DNA from: a virus
Reading direction: 5' to 3' (one strand)
Length of the DNA stretch: 64,000 bases
IMG/VR virus record: IMGVR_UViG_3300021379_000005
Coordinates: 1 to 64,000 of that record
Part shown: positions 36,801 to 43,681 of the stretch, piece after piece
Position numbering within the stretch: position 1 is the stretch's first letter
How the letters are laid out: every line of letters starts with the position of its first letter
Notes under the pieces: model-generated
What the model was told of the DNA's origin: nothing
What the model saw: the letters and a program-made list of their open reading frames with translations, nothing else
Database searches by the model: none
Position numbers and translations under genes: made by a program

Positions 36801-38803
36801 TCTAATGTAGAAGTTTCTATTACATCAACGGTTTCATCTTTTGCCTGATCTAGTGTTGATAGCGTTTCAATTGTTTCATCAGTTTCTGGTAAAATAAATG
36901 TTTCAGTTAAAGTTTCTTCCAAAAATTCTTGTATTACTGTTGAAAGACTTTCTCTGACCAATTCTTGGGTTATATTTTCTAATTGAATATTTTCTAAATC
37001 TAATAAAATATCTGGAGTTAAAAGACTTTGAATATCTTCTAAGTTTTGAATTTCTGCAGTTTTTAATTCTTCGGAATCACTTAATTCCGATAATACTTGA
37101 ATTAGAAAATCTGGAGTTATTTCTTCGGAAAAAGATTCTAATTGATTTGTTAAAATATTTTCTAGGTCAGAAAAGAGGTCTGATAGTTTTAATTCTTCGT
37201 TATCTGTTAATTCTTCTCTAACCTGTTCTAAAAGAGCCTGTTGAATAGTATCTGAAAATGTATCTGGTGTAGATGTTTCTGGAGAATCAGTAACGGTAAG
37301 TAATTCTTGTTCAGAAGTTTCTACAACCTCATCTTCCGCAAATGTGTCTGGTGTAGATGTTTCTACAACTTCATCTTCTGTAAATGTATCTGATGTGAAT
37401 GTTTCTGGAGAGTCTGTTACTGCCAACAACTCTTGTTCAGAAGTTTCTACAACCTCATCTTCTGCAAATGTATCTGGTGTAGATGTTTCTGGAGAATCAG
37501 TAACGGCAAGTAGTTCTTGTTCAGAAGTTTCAACCACATCTCCATCTACAAATGTTTGTTGTTCAGAAGTTTCTACAACCTCATCTTCTACAAATGTTTG
37601 TTGTTCAGAAGTTTCTACAACCTCATCTTCTACAAATGTTTCTTGTTCTGAAGTTTCTGGAGAATCAGTAACGGCAAGTAGTTCTTGGTCTGAAGTTTCT
37701 ACAACCTCATCTTCCGCAAATGTATCTGGTGTAGATGTTTCTGGAGAATCAGTAACAGCAAGTAGTTCTTGTTCAGAAATCTCTAAAACTTCATCTTCTA
37801 CAAATGTTTCTTGTTCTGAAGTTTCTGGAGAATCAGTAACGGCAAGTAGTTCTTGGTCTGAAGTTTCAACCACATCTCCATCTACAAATGTTTCTTGTTC
37901 TGAAGTTTCTGGAGAATCAGTAACGGCAAGTAGTTCTTGTTCAGAAGTCTCTAAAACCTCATCTTCTACAAATGTTTCTTGTATAGAAGTCTCTAAAGTT
38001 TCTTGAACCAATTCTTGCGTATAATCTTGAGATTCTTGTGTTTCTAAAACGCTATCAATCTCCGCATCCTTTGCGGTAATAACCTCTGTAATCTCCGCAC
38101 GCTCTTGGACTGTTGTTTCTACAATCTCAGTTTCAGAAGTTAAAATTGTATCTCTAAATTCTTCGAATTCTTGGGCAAGTAGAACCTCTAAATCGCCAAG
38201 GGCCTCTTGATATACTTCAGAAAAATTTTCTTGAATGAGTGTAGATAGTTGTTCTTTTACACTTTCAAAATCTACATCTCCAACATTTAATTGGTTTATG
38301 ATACTTTGGAATACAGTCGTATCAGAATCGGTTAATGTGGGAGATGTCGTATCAATCTTTTCAAGATCGTCATTAGTCGATGAAGTTGATCTATCTGTAT
38401 CAAAGTTTGCAACCTCTGGATCATTCAATTCAACAATATAATCTATTGTTGTACCATCTGCAATAATACTATATGTATTGGATTGATTTAGAGTTGGATT
38501 TTCTAATGATAATTGTAATACATCATTATTAGATATTGTTGTGCTTGTGCCTTGACTAGTGCCATTAACAAGAATCTCTCCAGCAGAAAATGACAATGTT
38601 ATAGAAGATGTAAGTCCAGAAACAAATACTATATTTGATAATACAGTAATATCCCAAGAAGTTGTTGTTGCATTATAAGTGTATGTAAGTCCATTTTGTT
38701 CAACAACTTGGCCATCAGATGGGGTATTGATTCCAACTGGAGAATCAATTCCAACCTTGACTTTTATTACATCGTTAAATAAAAATATATTTTCTACAGA
38801 CAT
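33812..38803 (-). CDS. Giant acidic protein built on a strict 14-residue repeat
   Basis: 1663 residues. Residues 1-35 carry the TPSDGQVVEQNGLTYTYN..TTSW module also found at the start of the cupredoxin-type fibres, which marks it as a virion fibre-class protein. Residues ~60-130 look like a small beta domain. Residues ~160-270 and 523-690 are coiled-coil-like (EQLSTLIQENFSEVYQEALG). Residues 271-522 are 18 units of 14 residues (ETSEQELLAVTDSP type). Residues 752-1619 are 62 further 14-residue units of D/E/T/S/P/V with only three basic residues. A 44-residue folded-looking end (RELGTIVMRDGEIKLYVLTP ...) follows. ATG at 38801-38803 with a weak ribosome site and a terminator hairpin just upstream. 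Likely a very long negatively charged spacer or metal-binding stalk; function unknown. Confidence 0.85.
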   Translation of the reverse strand: MSVENIFLFNDVIKVKVGIDSPVGINTPSDGQVVEQNGLTYTYNATTTSWDITVLSNIVFVSGLTSSITLSFSAGEILVNGTSQGTSTTISNNDVLQLSLENPTLNQSNTYSIIADGTTIDYIVELNDPEVANFDTDRSTSSTNDDLEKIDTTSPTLTDSDTTVFQSIINQLNVGDVDFESVKEQLSTLIQENFSEVYQEALGDLEVLLAQEFEEFRDTILTSETEIVETTVQERAEITEVITAKDAEIDSVLETQESQDYTQELVQETLETSIQETFVEDEVLETSEQELLAVTDSPETSEQETFVDGDVVETSDQELLAVTDSPETSEQETFVEDEVLEISEQELLAVTDSPETSTPDTFAEDEVVETSDQELLAVTDSPETSEQETFVEDEVVETSEQQTFVEDEVVETSEQQTFVDGDVVETSEQELLAVTDSPETSTPDTFAEDEVVETSEQELLAVTDSPETFTSDTFTEDEVVETSTPDTFAEDEVVETSEQELLTVTDSPETSTPDTFSDTIQQALLEQVREELTDNEELKLSDLFSDLENILTNQLESFSEEITPDFLIQVLSELSDSEELKTAEIQNLEDIQSLLTPDILLDLENIQLENITQELVRESLSTVIQEFLEETLTETFILPETDETIETLSTLDQAKDETVDVIETSTLDSSEEQDVVEEVTADIDTTVETTEGVEQERTEESPEEQQLEEKLDAASETADSQDTTSDEQISVGSDGEVVEEDSADSTTSDTSVDDEVTETSVDDATVDDATDTTESPDATVDDATDTTESPDATIDDATDTTESPDATVDDATDTTESPDATIDDATDTTESSDAGVDDDTDATLSPSLDEEDESSETVSDGNVVSDSELEGVTDTETPEDASDETTTPSEVPEEDPITTETPDSEVEDEVQPVSDDASDVTDEQTVTETESDTPVDESGDTESDSDTSADQQIETITDTDTSVDESGDTESDSDTSADQQETTNVGDDGLDDDSDATSSADETSDDDSTLSVTDDTASEDDSTTSVTDDAETEDDGTTTVVDTETSDDDSTTSVTDDTDVEDDPTTSVTDDTASEDDSTTSVTDDNQTTDELNEPVIDSEEPNDENDGIEVDVDDRDDENQPPVSDIDETTDDTTSVETETDATEDDTTSVEPSIDETEDDTTSVEPSVDETEDDTTSVEPSVDETEDETDTTEDGADETTDESGQPTSEDDTVDDQTDTTEDGTDVTTDQPSDTKGEDDTVSDETDTTEDGTDVTTDESGDSTSEDDTVSDETDTTEDGTDVTTDESGDSTSEDDAVEDTDAGVGGEQDVVDDATDTSTSDDETVGDDTDTTESSGDDTVDDTDSVPSTDEDGVDDTDSVPSTDEDGVDDTDSVPSTDEDGEDDTTPPVTDGNDTDNEEVPTGSDDEVPEDQPGVPPGEEDDFETDPSVRVSDGEGQTDQDGADETLDDTQEDDTTPAVDDEDTTEDVSEPSITDTDDTEDVSDPPVTDEDVAEDVSEPPVTDTDDTEDVSQPPVTDTDDTEDVSQPPVSDEDDTPDVSEPPVIPDEETDDDGQPPVIQDEETDDDSQPPVIPSEEPDDDSQPPVIPSEEPDDDPPVPPTNDEEIDEDAPSNPPSQDDGTRELGTIVMRDGEIKLYVLTPVLSANKYIGPFVDRELGNRFFS
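34031..34156 (-). repeat. Near-identical 42-base units (DDDSQPPVIPSEE class)
   Basis: Three consecutive units (58-60 of the acidic array) with almost the same DNA, a sign of recent duplication or conversion inside the older array. Confidence 0.8.
34661..34786 (-). repeat. Near-identical 42-base units (VDDTDSVPSTDED class)
   Basis: Units 43-45 of the acidic array; the three copies are almost base-for-base identical. Confidence 0.85.
34913..35080 (-). repeat. Two near-identical 84-base units (double 14-mers)
   Basis: Units 36-39: the pair VSDETDTTEDGTDV + TTDESGDSTSEDDT occurs twice in a row with nearly identical DNA, so the duplicated block here was two 14-mers. Units 34-35 are a more diverged version of the same pair. 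Confidence 0.85.
36299..36508 (-). repeat. Five near-identical 42-base units (DDATDTTESPDAT class)
   Basis: Units 2-6 of the acidic array, alternating between codons for V and I at the first position; the youngest-looking expansion in the gene. Confidence 0.85.
37238..37993 (-). repeat. 18 units of 14 residues, two alternating types
   Basis: Residues 271-522. Type A: ETSEQETFVEDEVV and variants with ETSTPDTFAEDEVV. Type B: ETSEQELLAVTDSP. The order is mostly A-B-A-B, with runs of A in the middle, and no length change. The preceding coiled-coil part (STLIQENFSEVYQE at residue 187) lies exactly six units upstream in the same register. Confidence 0.9.
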
Positions 38804-38816
38804 TTTTCTTTGGTAT

Positions 38817-38844
38817 AAAAAAAGGGGAGACTTTATGTCTCCCC
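38817..38844 (-). terminator. Intrinsic terminator, 8-bp GC-rich stem plus U7
   Basis: On the minus-strand RNA: GGGGAGAC, loop AUAAA, GUCUCCCC, then seven U. The stem is perfect (38824-38844) and the U-run is 38823-38817. It lies in the 74-base gap after the 1569-residue gene, and the U-run ends 13 bases before the start codon of the acidic repeat gene. It should stop read-through from the upstream structural genes. Confidence 0.9.
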
Positions 38845-38846
38845 TA

Positions 38847-38854
38847 TATTTATG
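38847..38854 (-). promoter_or_regulatory. Near-exact late promoter (CATAAATA) fused to a terminator
   Basis: Seven of eight matches to TATAAATA, only two bases before the terminator stem. With the usual spacing the first transcribed base would fall inside the left arm of the hairpin. There are 43 bases between the box and the ATG of the 1663-residue gene. Confidence 0.6.
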
Positions 38855-38877
38855 ATAATTTTATCAATCTTTAGAAA

Positions 38878-41800
38878 TTATGAACCAAAGTTTACATAAT
38901 TCCCTTTCCAAGAAGAACCAACATTCTTAGTGAATGTGACTGCTCCTGCAGCAAGCGTTCCTACAGTAGAACCACTACTTCTGACAGTAATGGAACCGGC
39001 ACTAGAAGAAACTTCAGTCACTGTGAGTGTAATCGTATCACCTTCTACTGTAGTTACTGATGCAGTAGCACCTACTAAAATCTCAGAAGAGATACTAGTG
39101 ACAGTCACACCAGAAATTGTGGTTGTACCGACATTAATTGATGTATCATCGGCAGTAACTAAATCACCTGAGCGTTCACCATCATCGAATGTATAGTCTA
39201 CTCCTCCAAGAGTTTCAATAGCACCGTTAACAGCACCTGTTGGGAAGTTATCAGAAATTCCCCTTACATCTCTTGGTGTGTAGTCACTATATGATGGTCT
39301 GATTGGGCCACCTCTTGTTAAGAGGAAGATTCTCATACCGTTACCAAATGGTTTAGTAGACATCATACCCACATAAGTTCTATGTGTTGAGTTTTCTGTT
39401 GTGTCAAATGCATCAGTTGTTCCATCCGACTGTTTCACATTGTGCCAGAAATACTCTCTTCTGAAGTTGAGTGGATCAGCATTAGAAGATGTAGATGCAG
39501 TACCACCTTGTGGACTTAATGTACTAACATGTTGTCCGTCAAGGTCATATTTAGTTGCAGATGTCTTAATAATACCACCTTGAGTAGAACTATCCGCACC
39601 AGCGATACAGATCAAGTCTGCTTCTGCGTCACTATAGATAAATCTTTGTGATGCAAGTGGTGTTGGGAAGTTAAAGATAACAGTTTTATCCTGTGTAATC
39701 GATAACTGTTCAACAGGGTTAATACATGCAGGACTGTCAACCTGTGGTGTAACAGCAGAGACATGATAATCCCATGGTTTGAACACATCGTTTTCACGAA
39801 CAATAAATCTGTAGATACCTTTTGCAACTTTGTGAATATCGTTCCAGATTGCAGGAATATCTCTGTCTTCTGGAAGTTTAATCAAGTAAGTTGATCTACC
39901 AGTATCTCTTTCTTCCACATCATTATAGTTTTCATATGAAATCTTAACAACTGTGGCAAACTCTAGAGGTTCGTTAAACTTAACTTTATCTGTTGTCAAT
40001 GAATATGCATACATTGGTTTTTGAACACCAAAGTATTCTGTAGAACCACCAGTCGTACCAAATTCAATATTACCATTCGCATCGAATTGATAATTTTGTC
40101 CTTGAACCGCAGCATCTGCCTCTTGTCCATCAACAAATACTTTAAGTCTGTTAACTTCAAAGAGTGGGTTAGATGCAGTACCGTATCTACCAAAGAAGTT
40201 GGTATACTCGTTATTAAATCCAGCACCTTCCCATGCATACTCGTAGATGAATTGGTCATCTTCTGGCATAGTATCGATTACAGAAAGAACTCTAAATCCA
40301 AATCCTGCAGTTTGTGCAGTTGCGGTTGTAAGTTCATCTCCAACCTTTACATCACCAGTAGAACCAGTTCCATCTAGTACAATAAAGTCTTGTCCAATAC
40401 CACCAGTTGCACCAGTTTGGATTGCAGTACCAGCAGCATCAAGTGCAAGTTTGTGTCCAACGGCATTTCCACCAAATGATGAACCACTAACAGGAACTAG
40501 TGTTAAGTCTGAAATACCACCTACTGCACCAGCAAACTGTCCTGCAGTTCCAAGAAGAGGATTCGCACCTGTACCAGTTGTTGCACCAATATCTAGGTTA
40601 TCAATGAAAAGAACTCTACGTCTTCTCTTTGCAACAAGTTGTTTTGCAGCAACAGATGTTGGTGTAAAGATTGCAACTGTTGAACTGATTGGAAGTTCTC
40701 TTGCTTGTCCGTTTGCATCAGTCGCAGGCGCAACTTCAGTTTTACTTACAAACTGGAAGTCATCATTGTAGTCCAAGAAAGTATCAACACCATCAGAACT
40801 TCTGTGACGAACTCTATATGTACGCAAACCTAACTGAGCAGGGCCCTGCATTTGTGTTCTTGCAACAGAGAAGTTTTTCAAACCTTCACCAGTTGCATCA
40901 TTAATTAATGTCCAAGAAGACGGAGCACCATTAGTATCTGCGATATCATATCTTGAACCTGCACCAGTACCATTTTCAAAACCAGTAATATAGTCACCTA
41001 CTGGAACAAATGAACTACCATATGCAGAACCAAAATTCAGTGCAAACGCATCTCTGTCTGCGGAAGTAATATTACTTTGGACAACTGCAAGTTCTGCAGT
41101 ACCCAATCCACGGTCGGTGGGGCCCGCCTGGAAGTTTGCGGCATTAATCTCTGGGAATTTATAGTAGTCGTTAACAACTGTAAATCCAGTTGCGGAATCT
41201 GTTCCTAACGCACCATGATCGGCAAGTGGAACGTTTGCAGTAGAAGAAGTGTTCAGATATGAAAGTCCTCTACCGTATGCTTCTGGGATAAATGCAACAG
41301 GTCTTGAGTCAGTAGGAATTGTTACATTCACTGGAAGTCCCGGCTTCAGTTTTCTACCGTTTACATCAAAGATTTCCAATTCATCCAATGACTTAGATGT
41401 GACTGTCGTTGCACCAGTAGTTGTATCCAACTCTTCACTAACCTCTGCAAAGAAACCGATATTAAAATCTGATGTTTCTTCTGGTCTAGAAGATGGAGAA
41501 TACAAGCAGTGAACTGGAGACTTACCATCTTCGAATTCAATTTTACCAGAAATGTTATTAACATGTCTTTGAACAACAAACCATGCATAATCGTCATCTT
41601 GGTCAACAGAGGCCTGATCGAATACAAAAAGTCCAGTACCGTGGTCAGTACAAGTCAAACGGAATGCGATTGGATATGTTGGTTCTGTATCATCTGTAGT
41701 CTTACCTTGTCTACGGAAGAATCCAGATTTTGCTTTGTTACTATCATTTGAGAAGTTATAGTAAATTTCACTAAGTTCTCCAGGCTGTCTGTAAACTGCC

Positions 41801-43587
41801 TGTTTGATACCGTCACGACCTTGTCCTTTTGAAAGGTCTCCATTATCTTTAATTTGCAATGCAGTAGCAACATTTACATAAAGATACTCGTCTCTAGTGT
41901 CATAGAAGAAACGCATTCTCCACTTCTGTGGTTTACGAGCATCTTTAACTGGCTGAGTCAATGAAACTGAAGTTGGAATCGCATCTGTAGCACTATTAAT
42001 TTCTTTCTTGGATGAAAGTAAGTCTGTACCTTTTTCCGATTCAACAACAAACATATCACCAATTCTTTTAATCGATGACATCACATTTCTGTGGTTCTGT
42101 TGTCCGTTATTTCCAACAGGGATTGCTGTATTACTATCAGAGTCTACAAAAGGATAAACGATATTATATGGTTGTGCTTCGAAATCGGATACAGGAATTG
42201 CGAGTCTCCATTTTCCTGTTGCATATGATTTATCTCCTGCAACCATACCAGTAATTGGTTCACCATCGGTTGCATCTTCATATGTAAATGGATTACTTTC
42301 TTCATTATTTGTACTTGTCATTTCAAGAGTTGCAACATATGGATTTAATGTATGTCCATCACCAGAAACTCTAAGAATTGCAGTACCAGAACCATTTACT
42401 TCGATAATTCTCTTACCATCATCTGCAGCAGTAAAACCGTCCTGATCGGTTACACCAAATTGCACACCAGCATCGTCATAAAGTTCTACAATTGCACCAT
42501 CAACTGCACCACCCTTAATTACAAGAGATGCAGACCTTTGAGGAACACTAGAAAACGCAGAACTATAGTAGTTGCCATATGGGTGTAAACATAAATCTTT
42601 TGCAAGAGTTCTTAAGAAACCGTCACTTGCAGAAGGATCTTTGTCAGTATCGATGAAGTATTCTAAAAGAACTGTATCACCAACTTGAAAAGACTCACTT
42701 CTCCATGTTACTGTCCCATAATCAAATGCAAGTTGGGTTGATGTTGTCACTGCTTCTACAGTGATTACCAAATCACTCCCACCATCGTTTCCAAGTTCTG
42801 TGTTTGGAATAGTAATAGTATCGCCAATTGTATAAGTTTCACCGAACTCCAAAGGAACAACTTTTGTTACTGTACCGCCGGCATCAACATATACTTGGAA
42901 TTTTGCACCACTCCCAGCAACAGAATCTGTAGTTGTTGTTGCAACATAATAGACGCCTGGTCTATGTCCTGTTTGTCCACTAGTGATGTTTACGGAAGTA
43001 AGTGCGCCAATACCTTCAAAGAACGAAACATAAAACTGTCCTTCATCTGGACTTTCATCAATTTTTGCACTTAAAGTTTGTGCAGCAGCTGCATCGTAAT
43101 TGTTACCAGAAGAAACAATATCAACCGAAACAATTCTACCAGAATTATCAGAAGTTGCAGTTACAACTGCAGGAGTTAATGTTCCACTTGTTGGTTCGCC
43201 ACCTCTAATATTTACATTAAAAGTTGTATTTGGTGCATAACCAAAACCACCATCAAGAACGTTGATAGATTGAATTGCACCGTTTGCATCTAATTGAATT
43301 GAACCAAGAACAGAAGGAAGATTTCCGTTTCTATATGTTTGTTTTAATGGGCGGGTAACAGTCGTAACAGTACCACCAACAAACACTCTTCTCTGTGAAG
43401 ATAATGCGTATGGTGCGATTCTGTCAAATTCGTGTTGCGCCGGTTTTGAAAGCCTTGTATATGTCTGATTGAAACTATTCAAAAATTCGAACTTCTGTGC
43501 GTATTTCTGCTGTTGCATAGATACCATTTCGTTTCTTTGAATAGAAAATCCACCAGAAAGGAACTCTGTCGATAATGCAGTAGTCAT
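38878..43587 (-). CDS. Virion structural protein, family member 3 (1569 residues)
   Basis: Same family as the 683-, 1401- and 1297-residue proteins. Shared blocks: N-terminal FSIQRNEMVSM; RKPQKWRMRF; QGRDGIKQAVYRQPGELSE; FRLTCTDHGTGLFVFDQASV; DDDYAWFVVQRHVNN; SPVHCLYS; LPEDRDIP; FIVRENDVFKPWDYHVSA; INPVEQLSITQD; SQRFIY; FGNGMRIFLLTRGGPIR. About 570 residues separate SPVHCLYS from FIVREND, against ~75 in the short copies. A run LVAKRRRRVLFIDNLD lies within this insert. After the shared C-terminal block it has an extra ~110-residue beta-rich tail (TSINVGTTTISGVTVTSISS). ATG at 43585-43587 with AAGGAGAA and two late promoters upstream. Likely an outer baseplate or decoration protein; inferred. 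Confidence 0.85.
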   Translation of the reverse strand: MTTALSTEFLSGGFSIQRNEMVSMQQQKYAQKFEFLNSFNQTYTRLSKPAQHEFDRIAPYALSSQRRVFVGGTVTTVTRPLKQTYRNGNLPSVLGSIQLDANGAIQSINVLDGGFGYAPNTTFNVNIRGGEPTSGTLTPAVVTATSDNSGRIVSVDIVSSGNNYDAAAAQTLSAKIDESPDEGQFYVSFFEGIGALTSVNITSGQTGHRPGVYYVATTTTDSVAGSGAKFQVYVDAGGTVTKVVPLEFGETYTIGDTITIPNTELGNDGGSDLVITVEAVTTSTQLAFDYGTVTWRSESFQVGDTVLLEYFIDTDKDPSASDGFLRTLAKDLCLHPYGNYYSSAFSSVPQRSASLVIKGGAVDGAIVELYDDAGVQFGVTDQDGFTAADDGKRIIEVNGSGTAILRVSGDGHTLNPYVATLEMTSTNNEESNPFTYEDATDGEPITGMVAGDKSYATGKWRLAIPVSDFEAQPYNIVYPFVDSDSNTAIPVGNNGQQNHRNVMSSIKRIGDMFVVESEKGTDLLSSKKEINSATDAIPTSVSLTQPVKDARKPQKWRMRFFYDTRDEYLYVNVATALQIKDNGDLSKGQGRDGIKQAVYRQPGELSEIYYNFSNDSNKAKSGFFRRQGKTTDDTEPTYPIAFRLTCTDHGTGLFVFDQASVDQDDDYAWFVVQRHVNNISGKIEFEDGKSPVHCLYSPSSRPEETSDFNIGFFAEVSEELDTTTGATTVTSKSLDELEIFDVNGRKLKPGLPVNVTIPTDSRPVAFIPEAYGRGLSYLNTSSTANVPLADHGALGTDSATGFTVVNDYYKFPEINAANFQAGPTDRGLGTAELAVVQSNITSADRDAFALNFGSAYGSSFVPVGDYITGFENGTGAGSRYDIADTNGAPSSWTLINDATGEGLKNFSVARTQMQGPAQLGLRTYRVRHRSSDGVDTFLDYNDDFQFVSKTEVAPATDANGQARELPISSTVAIFTPTSVAAKQLVAKRRRRVLFIDNLDIGATTGTGANPLLGTAGQFAGAVGGISDLTLVPVSGSSFGGNAVGHKLALDAAGTAIQTGATGGIGQDFIVLDGTGSTGDVKVGDELTTATAQTAGFGFRVLSVIDTMPEDDQFIYEYAWEGAGFNNEYTNFFGRYGTASNPLFEVNRLKVFVDGQEADAAVQGQNYQFDANGNIEFGTTGGSTEYFGVQKPMYAYSLTTDKVKFNEPLEFATVVKISYENYNDVEERDTGRSTYLIKLPEDRDIPAIWNDIHKVAKGIYRFIVRENDVFKPWDYHVSAVTPQVDSPACINPVEQLSITQDKTVIFNFPTPLASQRFIYSDAEADLICIAGADSSTQGGIIKTSATKYDLDGQHVSTLSPQGGTASTSSNADPLNFRREYFWHNVKQSDGTTDAFDTTENSTHRTYVGMMSTKPFGNGMRIFLLTRGGPIRPSYSDYTPRDVRGISDNFPTGAVNGAIETLGGVDYTFDDGERSGDLVTADDTSINVGTTTISGVTVTSISSEILVGATASVTTVEGDTITLTVTEVSSSAGSITVRSSGSTVGTLAAGAVTFTKNVGSSWKGNYVNFGS

Positions 43588-43618
43588 CTAATAATTCTCC
43601 TTTGAATGTTTTTTCTTA

Positions 43619-43626
43619 TATTTATA
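43619..43626 (-). promoter_or_regulatory. T4-type late promoter, exact TATAAATA (proximal of two)
   Basis: Exact octamer on the minus strand, 31 bases before the ATG of the 1569-residue gene, in the 94-base gap that is the longest in the window. Confidence 0.8.
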
Positions 43627-43644
43627 ACTTTAAAGTGTTTCAAG

Positions 43645-43652
43645 TATTTATA
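43645..43652 (-). promoter_or_regulatory. T4-type late promoter, exact TATAAATA (distal of two)
   Basis: A second exact octamer 18 bases further upstream of the first, 57 bases before the same ATG. A tandem pair of perfect boxes is found only here and suggests high late expression of the 1569-residue gene. Confidence 0.75.
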
Positions 43653-43681
43653 CCCAGTTTATGTAATTATTTTATTTTATT

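Noticed and set aside
33947-37993. Tandem 42- and 84-base DNA repeats as a CRISPR array
   Set aside because: The units are contiguous, in frame, and lie inside a coding sequence; there are no unique spacers and no cas genes.
34374-38006. Long plus-strand open frames rich in S and V opposite the acidic repeat gene (34374-35114, 36006-36848, 37344-38006)
   Set aside because: They exist because the reverse complement of GAT/GAC/GAA/ACT-rich 42-base units has few stops. They have no ribosome sites or promoters and are mirror images of the minus-strand repeat.
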